In this document: piece after piece, positions 31,194 through 39,917 of the stretch
Numbering within the stretch: the stretch's first letter is position 1
Layout of the letters: each line of letters opens with the position of its first letter
Assembly: GCA_963714325.1 (NCBI GenBank)
Contig: CAVQOB010000035.1
Span: forward strand, 349,607-413,606
Direction: 5' to 3'
Source: CAVQOB01 sp963714325
GTDB taxonomy: Bacteria; Pseudomonadota; Alphaproteobacteria; Rhizobiales; Hyphomicrobiaceae
Length of the DNA: 64,000 bases
Translations under genes and position numbers: made by a program
Notes under the pieces: generated by a model
What the model saw: the letters and a program-made list of their open reading frames with translations, nothing else
Told to the model about the DNA's origin: nothing
The model's database searches: none

Positions 31194-32312
31194 ATGGCCC
31201 AAGATATGATCTCGCCGCCGCGCAAGCCGAAAAAGCCAGCTGTCGCGGCTTTCGATCCGGCCGCCGCGCTGCTCGATTGGTACGATCGCGAACATCGCAC
31301 GTTGCCTTGGCGTTATGGGCCAGATGAAACACCGGACGCTTACCGCGTCTGGCTGTCGGAGATCATGCTGCAGCAGACGACGGTGAAAGCCGTCATCCCT
31401 TACTTCGACAACTTCACGCGGCGCTGGCCGACGGTCAAGGCGCTTGCCAAAGCAGAACTTGATGATGTGCTCGCGATGTGGGCGGGGCTTGGCTACTATT
31501 CCCGCGCGCGCAACTTACATGCCTGCGCGCGCGTTGTCGCCAAGGCGCACAAGGGCAAGTTCCCTTCGTCAGAGACGGAACTGCTGGAGTTGCCGGGCAT
31601 CGGCGCTTATACGGCGGCAGCGATCGCCTCGATCGCCTTCGGGCAAAGTGCCACCCCCGTCGACGGCAATATTGAGCGCGTCGTGGCCCGCCTGTTCGCC
31701 GTCCAAGACCCGATGCCAAAAGCCAAACCTCGGTTGCGGCAGTTGGCGGCGACCTTGACACCACAAACCCGGGCCGGCGATTTCGCTCAAGCGATGATGG
31801 ATCTCGGGGCCACCATTTGCACGCCCAAACGCCCCTCGTGCCTGATGTGCCCGTTGACCCAAGTCTGCGAGGCGCACGAGATGGGCATCGAAGCTGAACT
31901 CCCACGTAAGCCCGCCAAGTCCGAGCGACCCAATCGCCTCGGCATCGCGTTCCTGGCCTTACGCGAAGACGGCCATGTGCTCCTGCGCCGACGGCCCAAT
32001 TCTGGCCTGCTAGGCGGCATGTTGGAAATCCCTTCAACCGAGTGGGCTGAAACGCTGCCGCCTCTTGACGAAGCGATGCGCGGCGCGCCGGTTCGCGGCG
32101 ACTGGTGGCAAGTGCCGCAAACCGTGGTCCATGTTTTCACGCACTTCCGCCTGGAGATGATCGTCTATCGCGCCATTGTGCCGGCCGACGCGACGCTGAC
32201 CTTTTGGGCCGATCCAACGCGCTGCAGCTGGGTCCCGCGACGCGACCTGCACGCCCAGGCTCTTCCAAGCCTGATGAAAAAGCTGATTGCGCATGCGTTG
32301 AAAGTGGGATGA
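31194..32312 (+). CDS. mutY: A/G-specific adenine DNA glycosylase MutY
   Basis: 372-residue base-excision repair enzyme that removes adenine opposite 8-oxoguanine. ATG 31194 is chosen since AAGGAG sits 9 bases upstream; the longer frame from 31134 lacks a site. Visible parts: LPWRYGPDETPDAYRVWLSEIMLQQTTV (substrate helix), helix-hairpin-helix LELPGIGAYTAAAIASIAF, catalytic Asp in TPVDGNIERVVAR, and the iron-sulfur loop CTPKRPSCLMCPLTQVC with spacing C-x6-C-x2-C-x5-C. The C-terminal Nudix-like domain (LLGGMLEIPSTEW) recognises 8-oxoG. It is full length. The small conserved gene follows 38 bases downstream and may share its transcript. Confidence 0.96.
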   Translation: MAQDMISPPRKPKKPAVAAFDPAAALLDWYDREHRTLPWRYGPDETPDAYRVWLSEIMLQQTTVKAVIPYFDNFTRRWPTVKALAKAELDDVLAMWAGLGYYSRARNLHACARVVAKAHKGKFPSSETELLELPGIGAYTAAAIASIAFGQSATPVDGNIERVVARLFAVQDPMPKAKPRLRQLAATLTPQTRAGDFAQAMMDLGATICTPKRPSCLMCPLTQVCEAHEMGIEAELPRKPAKSERPNRLGIAFLALREDGHVLLRRRPNSGLLGGMLEIPSTEWAETLPPLDEAMRGAPVRGDWWQVPQTVVHVFTHFRLEMIVYRAIVPADATLTFWADPTRCSWVPRRDLHAQALPSLMKKLIAHALKVG

Positions 32313-32350
32313 CGTGCGCGCGGTCCAATTATGCTCGACAACCCCAGCCC

Positions 32351-32662
32351 ATGACCGCAACCTTCGGCACGCTCCGGAAGCTGATGTCGCTCTCTCGGGG
32401 TGAGTTCGAGGCGAGTGCTCGCGCGCTGGATGGCGGCGCGATCCTTGAGGCCGCCGGCGATGCCATCGTTGCCTGCTACCTTTTGGGTGCAAACGGGTCA
32501 GCGCGCGTTCGCTATGCGCCGCTGCCACCCCGCACGATCGGCGGCGGGCTGCTCACGTTGCCGCAAGCCGAAGTGACGATTGAATTCGAAAATGCGTCGA
32601 CGTCAGAGCAGCAGGACTTCCAGCGCCGCTTCGAAACGTCATTCCAACGCGGAGGTGGGTAA
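32351..32662 (+). CDS. Conserved small protein, unknown function
   Basis: 103-residue soluble protein from ATG 32351 (MTATFGTLRKLMSLSRGEF) ending FETSFQRGGG. Small proteins with a similar end (FQRGGG) occur in many proteobacteria, but none I know has a defined function. It starts 38 bases after mutY and ends 4 bases before the ATG of the D-threonine-aldolase-like gene, so it is within a probable mutY operon. The longer frame from 32105 overlaps mutY and is not real. No signal peptide, no catalytic motif noticed. Confidence 0.65.
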   Translation: MTATFGTLRKLMSLSRGEFEASARALDGGAILEAAGDAIVACYLLGANGSARVRYAPLPPRTIGGGLLTLPQAEVTIEFENASTSEQQDFQRRFETSFQRGGG

Positions 32663-32666
32663 ACCC

Positions 32667-33812
32667 ATGGCCCAACGCCCACCGGCTGTGCTCGGCGCAG
32701 GATTGGCCGAAATCGACACCCCCGCCCTGATCCTCGACCTCGACGCCTTCGAGCGTAATCTCGATGCCATGGCGGCGTTCGGCAGACGTGCCAGCGTACG
32801 CGTTCGACCACACGCCAAGACACACAAATCACCTGACATCGCCCGGCTGCAAATCGCGCGCGGCGCGATCGGTCAGTGTTGCCAGAAAGTTTCAGAAGCC
32901 GAAATCCTCGTCGACAGCGGCATCCGTGACGTGCTCATTTCGAACGAAGTGATCGGCGCGGCTAAACTCGATCGTCTCGCCGCACTTGCAAAACGCGCGC
33001 GCATCTCGATCTGCGTTGATAGCAGCGTCGGAGTCGCGCAACTCGCGCGAGCGGCACAGATGCACGGCGCTACGATCAACGTGCTGGTCGAGATCGATGT
33101 CGGACAGAAGCGCTGCGGCATCGCGCCGGGCGAAGCAGCAGCAGGCCTGGCAAACCACGTTGCGTCAATGTCCGGCCTCGCCTTCGCCGGCTTGCAGGCC
33201 TATCACGGCGCCGCGCAGCATATGCGAACCCATTCCGAGCGCGCAGCCGCGATCCAAGGCGTCGCGACCGCCGTTGCCGCAACCAAAGTAGCACTCGCGG
33301 CGCGCGGATTGACGGCGGCGATTGTCGGCGGCGCGGGTACCGGCTCCTATGATCTCGATGCCGCGAGCGGCGCGGTCAATGAACTGCAACCGGGATCGTA
33401 CATCTTCATGGACGCCGACTACGCCCGCAACGCCGGCGCCGACGGCAAGCCGTACGTTGCCTTCGAACACGCCTTGTTCGTCCTTGCGACGATCATGAGC
33501 CGCCCCCTCAGCGACCGCGCCGTCGTCGATGCCGGACACAAGGCACTGCCGATCGATAGTGGCATGCCCCTGGTCCGCAACATTACAGGCGCTGTCTACC
33601 ACCGTCCCTCCGACGAGCACGGCGTCATTGATCTGGCCGGCACCCCCATGGCCGAACGCCCAGCCCTCGGCGACAAAATCCTGCTGGTCCCCGGCCACTG
33701 CGACCCGACCGTCAACCAGCACGACTGGTACGTCGGTGTCCGTGGCCTCGGCGGGCAATCCCCAACTGTCGAAAGTCTTTGGCCGGTTGCGGCGCGCGGC
33801 GCGCTGTTTTGA
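32667..33812 (+). CDS. D-threonine aldolase-like PLP-dependent enzyme (DSD1 family)
   Basis: 381-residue PLP enzyme of the alanine-racemase-like (fold III) D-threonine or D-3-hydroxyamino-acid aldolase group. ATG 32667 follows GGAGG by 11 bases. PLP lysine in RVRPHAKTHKSP (about residue 51), phosphate and pyridine contacts around IVGGAGTGSYDL, and the C-terminal metal site GHCDPTVNQHDWY (His and Asp of the divalent metal typical of this group). It would cleave beta-hydroxy-D-amino acids to glycine and an aldehyde. It ends mutY transcription unit or starts its own. Exact substrate not determinable. Confidence 0.88.
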   Translation: MAQRPPAVLGAGLAEIDTPALILDLDAFERNLDAMAAFGRRASVRVRPHAKTHKSPDIARLQIARGAIGQCCQKVSEAEILVDSGIRDVLISNEVIGAAKLDRLAALAKRARISICVDSSVGVAQLARAAQMHGATINVLVEIDVGQKRCGIAPGEAAAGLANHVASMSGLAFAGLQAYHGAAQHMRTHSERAAAIQGVATAVAATKVALAARGLTAAIVGGAGTGSYDLDAASGAVNELQPGSYIFMDADYARNAGADGKPYVAFEHALFVLATIMSRPLSDRAVVDAGHKALPIDSGMPLVRNITGAVYHRPSDEHGVIDLAGTPMAERPALGDKILLVPGHCDPTVNQHDWYVGVRGLGGQSPTVESLWPVAARGALF

Positions 33813-33961
33813 TCGCAAATATAATAGATCATTTCATCCAAGCGTCATAATCCCGTATCTCCGGTGTGTCACGGTCAGTCATCATCGGGTCCGACACTTG
33901 TAGAACTCGCCGCCAGCCCCAATATGTGCCTAGCAACAACCTTGAGGACGTGAACAGCGCC

Positions 33962-34678
33962 ATGAACAACGAGGAACGCCAGCTCATTTCCGGACTTTTC
34001 GACCGTATGCAGCAGTTCGGAGCGCCCGAAAAGGACCGCGACGCCGAACACCTCATCACCCAATCCGTCCGCGCTAATCCAGATGCGCCTTACATGCTCG
34101 TACAGTCCGTTCTGGTGCAGGACAATGCCCTGCAGCAGGCCGATCAGCGCATCCAGGACCTGGAAGCCCGGGTGCAGGAACTTGAAACTATGACCCAGCG
34201 CTCAGCGCCAGCCGCCGCACAATCCGGCAGCTTCCTGGGTGGATTGTTCGGTGGTAGCCGTCCGGCCGCACAGTCGGCACGCGGCATGTCCAGCGTTCCG
34301 GCAACCGGCCGTCCGGCGATGGCGTCGCCGCCAGCCAACAGTCCCTGGGGCCGTCCTGGTCAACCCGGCATGGCACCGGCGCCGATGCAGGCACAGGCTG
34401 CCGGTGGTGGTGGTGGATTCATGAAAACCGCCATGGCGACCGCCGCTGGTGTCGCCGGCGGCATGCTCCTTGCCAACTCGATCCAAGGCATGATGAACTC
34501 CGGCAATCATGGTGCGCAGGCGGCATCGCCCTCGACGGACGCCACGACTGGCGAGCCGGAGGCCGCTGCGAACACTGAGCCGCAGTATCAGGATCCCAAG
34601 GACAACGATCCCGGCAATTACGACACGGCCTATGATGATAGCGGCAGCGATATGGGCGGCAGCGATTTCGACGCCTGA
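33962..34678 (+). CDS. DUF2076 domain-containing protein
   Basis: 238-residue protein of the DUF2076 family, annotated in relatives as a periplasmic ligand-binding sensor-like protein, though without a signal peptide here. From ATG 33962 (GTG 33950 in frame is possible). The N-terminal MNNEERQLISGLFDRMQQFG and the coiled segment ALQQADQRIQDLEARVQELE are typical. A Gly/Pro/Ala-rich middle is followed by one glycine-zipper-like hydrophobic helix AMATAAGVAGGMLLANSIQGMM and an acidic C-terminus (DNDPGNYDTAYDDSGSDMGG). Function not established. Convergent with iorB. Confidence 0.85.
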   Translation: MNNEERQLISGLFDRMQQFGAPEKDRDAEHLITQSVRANPDAPYMLVQSVLVQDNALQQADQRIQDLEARVQELETMTQRSAPAAAQSGSFLGGLFGGSRPAAQSARGMSSVPATGRPAMASPPANSPWGRPGQPGMAPAPMQAQAAGGGGGFMKTAMATAAGVAGGMLLANSIQGMMNSGNHGAQAASPSTDATTGEPEAAANTEPQYQDPKDNDPGNYDTAYDDSGSDMGGSDFDA

Positions 34679-34713
34679 CGCGCGACGCCCGCCCCCTGAC
34701 CATCGCCACCAGT

Positions 34714-36264
34714 TCAAACCGGCGCGGCCTGTCGAGGTCGCGCCGTCGTCGATTTTGGAATCAGTGCTGTCAATGCGCCATGCTCGGGATCGGCCAACGC
34801 GGCCGACAAGGCCTTGCGCAGCTCGACAGCCGCCGCTGCCTCAGCGCCGGCATGCCGTGCAGGCGCGACAACGCCGTCGAAAATCCGCGCATAACTCTTG
34901 CGCCCTCGCACATGCGTCTCGCCGTAGCCCTTGAGCACGCGCGGTAGCTCTGCAAGTGCGCTGGCAAAAGCCCCCGATCGCGGTAAGGCTTGTTCCATCG
35001 CTGCCATCCACCGCTCGATCGCCGCTTGCTCTTCCTGGAACCGCAGCGACCGCCGGCGGATGGATTTGAACCGCGCCAGCAATCGCATCACGGCAAAACC
35101 GGTGACGCTGGTCGTCGACACGGTCAGCCCCGTCCCTAGCAACGGGATGCGCTTGCCGCGCTTTACTCGCGCCATCACCCGCTGCCCCCAGGCGACAGGC
35201 AGCATCGCGGCGATTTCCTCGGCGCCGGGCTTCAGGTACTCCGCCACGATCAGCACCTGGCCCGGGCTCATCTCTGCCTCGCGCCGGATGCCAACAAAGC
35301 GCTCAGGTTTGGTTTTCAGCTCGGCAACGCGCGGAATATCTTCGTACGCCATCCAGAGCGCGAGCCGGCGCGCGCCCTCTTCCAGCGCATGCACCGTTAC
35401 GGCATCGCGGGCGGTCGTCGCCGCCAGCAGCCGCTTCACCCGTTGCAGAAAGAGATCGGCATAGGCGCGGTCCTGGAATTCGACCGCGCGGTCGTAACCA
35501 TGTCCGACCACATCGAGAACGGCTGCTGGTATGTCGCCCAAGGCCAGCACCTCGGCATGTTGCGTGCGCGGCGCAACCTCTGCAAGAAGCTGGTCCGACG
35601 GCGTCATGCCTGCTGGGGCGTCGCCACCGCGCAGCACGGCCTCGAATGCGGCGTTGAACCCGGCGCGGCTCGCTTGCGACTGTCTCCCATCGCCCATCAC
35701 CGCCTCGCAGGCCGAACGATCGAACGGCAGCACGCCGCTCGCCGCCAGCGCGCCGAACATCGTCGCCGAGATCATCGTCTTGTGCTGCCGTGCCAGGGCC
35801 TCAAGGTCGAGCGTGATCCAACGCTGCGCCAGGACTTTTCCCGCCGCTTCCACCTTCGCCGGATCGAACCGCCCGTCTCCCATCGGCATTTTTTCAGCTG
35901 TCGTGTAGACGCGACTTGTCGACGCAATGAGCGTTGTCCGCTTCGGCGAGACAAAGCCGCGCTCCATCATCCGTGCGGCCTCGACGAGTTCGCTGGCGAC
36001 CACGCAATCGACCCGCGCCGGCATCGGAACCAGTGCGAACACCGGCGCCGGCGCACGGGCCGGCAGCGGCGTGCGTGACATTTCGATGTAGTAGCTGGTC
36101 GAGCCCGTCCGTTGCGCAACGCCCGGCACCGACGTTGCTTGCACGGCGAGGCCCGCCTTGAGTGCCGCGTCGACGATCCAGTTCATCAACACGCCGCCGC
36201 CCTCGCCGCCGAGTGCTGCGAGCAGAATGCAGATCGGCTGTTCCGTGGGGTGGCTCGCCATCAC
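34714..36264 (-). CDS. iorB: Indolepyruvate oxidoreductase subunit beta (IorB), long form
   Basis: 516-residue beta subunit of indolepyruvate ferredoxin oxidoreductase. The N-terminal roughly 200 residues are the POR gamma-type domain (LLAALGGEGGGVLMNWIVDAA, SVPGVAQRTGSTSYYIEM), and the rest (about residues 230-500) is the extra domain found in alphaproteobacterial long IorB proteins. It overlaps iorA by 4 bases, so the two are translationally coupled. The enzyme decarboxylates aryl pyruvates from aromatic amino acids to aryl-acetyl-CoA while reducing ferredoxin. Cytoplasmic complex with IorA. Confidence 0.93.
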   Translation of the reverse strand: MMASHPTEQPICILLAALGGEGGGVLMNWIVDAALKAGLAVQATSVPGVAQRTGSTSYYIEMSRTPLPARAPAPVFALVPMPARVDCVVASELVEAARMMERGFVSPKRTTLIASTSRVYTTAEKMPMGDGRFDPAKVEAAGKVLAQRWITLDLEALARQHKTMISATMFGALAASGVLPFDRSACEAVMGDGRQSQASRAGFNAAFEAVLRGGDAPAGMTPSDQLLAEVAPRTQHAEVLALGDIPAAVLDVVGHGYDRAVEFQDRAYADLFLQRVKRLLAATTARDAVTVHALEEGARRLALWMAYEDIPRVAELKTKPERFVGIRREAEMSPGQVLIVAEYLKPGAEEIAAMLPVAWGQRVMARVKRGKRIPLLGTGLTVSTTSVTGFAVMRLLARFKSIRRRSLRFQEEQAAIERWMAAMEQALPRSGAFASALAELPRVLKGYGETHVRGRKSYARIFDGVVAPARHAGAEAAAAVELRKALSAALADPEHGALTALIPKSTTARPRQAAPV

Positions 36265-38399
36265 GCGGCCCCCGTCACATGCGCCCGCACGCGCGCCTTA
36301 AATCGGTCCCACCAGTTCGGATTGGTAATGATGTCGGCGCGGTAGAACGACGGGCATAGCGTTGCTGCGTGCGCATTTTCCCCGCACAGTCCACATCCGA
36401 CGCAGCCATTGGTGACGTGCGCGACGGGATCGGTCTTCAATGGATCCACCGATGCTTTCACCGTCAATGTCGGGCAGCCCGAGAGCCGGATGCAGGAGTG
36501 ATCGCCGGTGCAGGTCGCATCGTCGATGCCGTAGCGCGTGCGCACAATGCGCCGGCCGTCGGCCAGTTGCTTCGCACGCATCGGCCTGATCCGTCGCTGG
36601 CGTTCCAGCTGACATTCGCCTTCCGCGATGATCACCTTGAGCCCCTTGAACGGCGAGGTGATCGCCTCCTTGAGGACGTCGCGCATCTCGGCGACGCGGT
36701 AGGTATGCACCGTCTTCATCCATTCGACGCCGACGCCTTGCAGCGTCTTCTCGATCGTCATTTCGGTACCGGTGGCACTTTTGGCTTGCGCTTCTTGCTT
36801 GCGCGCCTCGAGCGGCGAGGACACGACATCCTGCGTCCCGGTCGCCGAGGTGTAGCCATTCTTCATGATCAGCAGGACGCCGTCGCTCTTGTTTAGCAGT
36901 CGCGAGGATACGCCGGAGAGCAGCCCGTTATGCCAGAACCCGCCGTCACCCATGATGGCGATCGGCCGCCGCTTGGAAAAACTCTGCACGCCGGCACTCG
37001 ACGCGAGGCTCATCCCGTAACCGAGGATCGAATTGCCGAACGAGAACGGAGCGAAAGTGCCGAACGCATGGCAACCGATATCGGCTGACACGTGTACCTT
37101 GCCGGTCTCGCGCTCGGCAAGCTTGAGCGCTGCAAAAACCGGCCGCTCCGGACACCCCGTGCAGAACGTCGGCGGACGCGGCGGCGCATGGCCGCCAAGG
37201 GCCGCACTGGCTATTCTGCGCAACTCGGCGACCTCATCAGCATAGCCGAAATCGCCGGTATTGCCGAGGTTCGGCAACTGGCTCTTGAGGAATGTCACCA
37301 GCCCGGCGAGAAGCACTTCTGAGGTATATTCGCCGGCCATCGGCAGAACGTCCTTGCCGAAGATCGCTGTGCTCACGTTGGCGCGGCGCAGGAGTGACCC
37401 GATCTCGTGCTCGATATATTCGGGCTGCCCCTCCTCGACAACGAGGATTGCCGTCTTGCCAGACGCGAACCGCTCAATCTCGACCGGCACCAACGGATAG
37501 ACGACGTTGAGGCACAGGATCGGTAGCTCCGATCGGCCAAATGCATCGGCGAGCCCGATCTGTTGCAGCGCGCGGACTAGGCTGTTGAAAATACCGCCTT
37601 GGACAATAATACCGACGCTGGCGTGTTCGCCATCGAAGTGTTCGTTCAGCTGATGCTTTTCGATGAAGGCGCGCGCCGCCGGCATCCGCACCTCATACTT
37701 CTTCTTTTCATGGCCATAGGTGACGGGTGGATGCGCCAATTGCTCATAGTTGTGCGGCGCCGGCTCAGCGACCAGCTGCCGCGTCGAGAGCTTGGGCGCG
37801 ACGTTGTTCTTCGCCTCGAAACGGCCCTGCACGTGGCAGGCGCGAATCCGCAATTCCATCATGACCGGGGTATGCGACGCCTCCGACAGCTCGAACGAGC
37901 GCTCGACGCAGGCGACAATCGTCGCAAGGTTCGGTCGCGGGTCCATCAGCCACAACGCCGATTTCATCGCATAGGCGTGCGTGCGCTCCTGGATGACGCT
38001 GGCGCCCTCGCCATAATCCTCGCCGACAATGATAAGTGTGCCACCCATGACGCCGGGTGAGGCAAGGTTTGAAAGCGCATCGGCCGCAACGTTGGTACCG
38101 ACAATTGATTTCCACGTCACTGCGCCGCGGACCGGATACATGATGGAGGCGCCGAGCATGGCGGCGGCCGAGGCCTCGTTGGTGCAGGCTTCGACATGGA
38201 CGCCGAGTTCGCCCATGTAGTCCTTGGCTTGCACCATCACGTCAAGCAGATGCGAGACCGGCGCGCCCTGGTAGCCTCCAACATAGGAGACACCCGATTG
38301 CAGCAGCGCCTTTGTCACGGCGAGAATGCCCTCGCCGTAGAACGTCTCGCCGTTTCCGAGTTTCAGGCTTTCGATTTCCTGCGCGAAGGAGCGCTCCAT
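36261..38399 (-). CDS. iorA: Indolepyruvate ferredoxin oxidoreductase subunit alpha (IorA)
   Basis: 712-residue alpha subunit with the pyruvate:ferredoxin-oxidoreductase domains fused. The N-terminal half binds the 2-oxo acid (SYVGGYQGAPVSHLLDVM, HVEACTNEASAAAMLGAS); the thiamine diphosphate domain begins near FCTGCPERPVFAALKL, with IMGDGGFWHNGLL and LIMKNGYTSATGTQ as cofactor-binding landmarks. Near the C-terminus come the cysteine clusters CTGDHSCIRLSGC and NGCVGCGLCGENAH...C for iron-sulfur centres. Start at 38399. Oxidises aryl pyruvates from Trp, Phe and Tyr to acyl-CoA. It precedes iorB. A DUF1127 gene lies upstream on the same strand. Confidence 0.95.
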   Translation of the reverse strand: MERSFAQEIESLKLGNGETFYGEGILAVTKALLQSGVSYVGGYQGAPVSHLLDVMVQAKDYMGELGVHVEACTNEASAAAMLGASIMYPVRGAVTWKSIVGTNVAADALSNLASPGVMGGTLIIVGEDYGEGASVIQERTHAYAMKSALWLMDPRPNLATIVACVERSFELSEASHTPVMMELRIRACHVQGRFEAKNNVAPKLSTRQLVAEPAPHNYEQLAHPPVTYGHEKKKYEVRMPAARAFIEKHQLNEHFDGEHASVGIIVQGGIFNSLVRALQQIGLADAFGRSELPILCLNVVYPLVPVEIERFASGKTAILVVEEGQPEYIEHEIGSLLRRANVSTAIFGKDVLPMAGEYTSEVLLAGLVTFLKSQLPNLGNTGDFGYADEVAELRRIASAALGGHAPPRPPTFCTGCPERPVFAALKLAERETGKVHVSADIGCHAFGTFAPFSFGNSILGYGMSLASSAGVQSFSKRRPIAIMGDGGFWHNGLLSGVSSRLLNKSDGVLLIMKNGYTSATGTQDVVSSPLEARKQEAQAKSATGTEMTIEKTLQGVGVEWMKTVHTYRVAEMRDVLKEAITSPFKGLKVIIAEGECQLERQRRIRPMRAKQLADGRRIVRTRYGIDDATCTGDHSCIRLSGCPTLTVKASVDPLKTDPVAHVTNGCVGCGLCGENAHAATLCPSFYRADIITNPNWWDRFKARVRAHVTGAA

Positions 38400-38480
38400 G
38401 CCAGTCCGATCCGGTGTGCTGATGATGCAATCACCACAGTGGCACGCCGGGACGCCCGATCATAGACCCGCCGCGAACGC

Positions 38481-38738
38481 TTAATGGCGAAAATGCTCGC
38501 GGCCAACCTCCGGCAGATCGTACAGGCCGCGCGAGCCCTCGCGGTAGGCATCCGCCCGCGATAAGCCGATATCCGCGAGCATGCGATCATTGAGGCTCAG
38601 CAGATCACGACGCTGCCGGCGCACATCGTAGATGGTCCACAGCCAATCAACCCACGACACGCGCGCTTTGCCCGTGACCCGCTGCAGATCCGGCTGGTCA
38701 AGACACGCGTGCTCACACTCCAAAATGGTCGCAGCCAT
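38481..38738 (-). CDS. DUF1127 domain-containing small protein
   Basis: 85-residue protein with the arginine-rich DUF1127 (YjiS-like) helix WLWTIYDVRRQRRDLLSLNDRMLADIGLSR; the pattern R-R-x-L-x-x-L-x-D-x-L-x-D-I-G-L-S is clear. Such proteins in alphaproteobacteria influence RNA and phosphate or carbon metabolism, but the exact role varies. Divergent from the LysR gene with a shared 129-bp region containing a long-spaced inverted repeat, so it may be a target of that regulator. Confidence 0.88.
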   Translation of the reverse strand: MAATILECEHACLDQPDLQRVTGKARVSWVDWLWTIYDVRRQRRDLLSLNDRMLADIGLSRADAYREGSRGLYDLPEVGREHFRH

Positions 38739-38754
38739 GGGATCTCTCCAAGAA

Positions 38755-38804
38755 TCGATTTCGATATCTGCAGCTTAATTTTCTCACTTGCATAACGAAA
38801 TCGA
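38755..38804. promoter_or_regulatory. Long-spaced inverted repeat between DUF1127 and LysR genes
   Basis: TCGATTTCG at 38755-38763 and its exact complement CGAAATCGA at 38796-38804, centres 41 bp apart, in the divergent region of the DUF1127 and LysR genes. Two arms about four helical turns apart suit a LysR tetramer. Binding is not shown. Confidence 0.5.
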
Positions 38805-38867
38805 ATGTTTTTAATGCTCTGCATAGCGTTTCATCAATCACCACATGCGCGCCAAGGAATGCCCGCC

Positions 38868-39842
38868 ATGACCCGCGATATCGATGTCTCCCTGCTGCGC
38901 GCCTTCGTCGCCGTTGTTGATGCTAACAGCGTCACGGCGGCGGCTCGACTGCTCAACCGCACGCAGGCCGCGGTATCGCTGCAGATCAAGCGCCTCGAGG
39001 ATATGTTGGAAGTCGAACTCTTTGCCCGCGAGCACAAGAAGCTGACGTTAGCGCCGCCCGGCGAAAAACTGCTGGCGCTCGCACAATCGTTGCTTGCGCT
39101 CAATGATGACATCTGGAACCAGATGACGACACCCGCATTCCAAGGCGAGGTGCGTTTCGGTGTGCCGGTCGATATCATCCCCGCGTACCTGCCGCCGATC
39201 CTGCGCCGCTTCCACGCCGCCTGGCCGCGCGTGCGCGTGACAATGATCGCGAAAAACTCGCTCGAGCTACTCGACGACATTACCAACGGAAAGCTCGACA
39301 TCACGCTCTCGACCGATCGTGATGTCGGGCGTCATAGTGAAACATTGCGCGTCGATCGCCTGGTCTGGGTCGGTGCCAGACGCGGCGACGCCCACCTAAA
39401 ATCACCACTCCCCGTTTCCATCGGCTCGACAACCTGCCGCTTCCGTCCGGTCGTGCTCGACGCGTTACGCCAGGCTGGCCGCGATTGGCGGGTTGTGCTC
39501 GCAATCTCGAACCAGGACGCGGTCAATGCCACGGTCTCCGCCGGCATGGCCGTTTCCGCCATGTTGGCCGACAGCATTCCCGATGACCTCGAAGCACTCG
39601 GTCCCGCCAGCGGCCTGCCAAAATTGCCAGATTTTCGCATCAACCTGACACTGCCGGCCAGCGGTGGCAGCGACATCGCCCAGGAACTCGCCCGCCATAT
39701 CCGCGCCGAATTCCAGCAACGCTTCGGCACCGACGCTGTCCCTCCAGCGCCAACCAAAGCCGCCCCGAAGGCCGTAGCCCAACGCAAGTCGGTAGAACGC
39801 CCGGCGCGCGCGCGGGAGTGGGTGGCCGCCCGCGCAAAATGA
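38868..39842 (+). CDS. LysR family transcriptional regulator
   Basis: 324-residue LysR-type regulator. ATG 38868 has AAGGA 9 bases upstream. N-terminal winged helix-turn-helix: LLRAFVAVVDANSVTAAARLLNRTQAAVSLQIKRLEDML. The effector domain begins near EVRFGVPVDIIPAYLPPILRRF and ends in the usual half; the C-terminal last 40 residues are Ala/Pro/Arg-rich and beyond the family norm. Divergent from the DUF1127 gene, which is probably a target, and possibly autoregulated. The effector is unknown. The MetE-like gene follows 75 bases downstream on the same strand. Confidence 0.9.
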   Translation: MTRDIDVSLLRAFVAVVDANSVTAAARLLNRTQAAVSLQIKRLEDMLEVELFAREHKKLTLAPPGEKLLALAQSLLALNDDIWNQMTTPAFQGEVRFGVPVDIIPAYLPPILRRFHAAWPRVRVTMIAKNSLELLDDITNGKLDITLSTDRDVGRHSETLRVDRLVWVGARRGDAHLKSPLPVSIGSTTCRFRPVVLDALRQAGRDWRVVLAISNQDAVNATVSAGMAVSAMLADSIPDDLEALGPASGLPKLPDFRINLTLPASGGSDIAQELARHIRAEFQQRFGTDAVPPAPTKAAPKAVAQRKSVERPARAREWVAARAK

Positions 39843-39917
39843 CGCCGCAAATTGCATCGCGGCTGGTTCATAATCCCGCTATAAAAAACGGCAAAATCGT
39901 TCGTGAGGTCCGAGATC

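Noticed and set aside
38399..38738. DUF1127 and iorA as one operon
   Set aside because: Same strand, but the 81-base gap shows no coupling and functions are unrelated; the divergent LysR gene is a better regulatory link.
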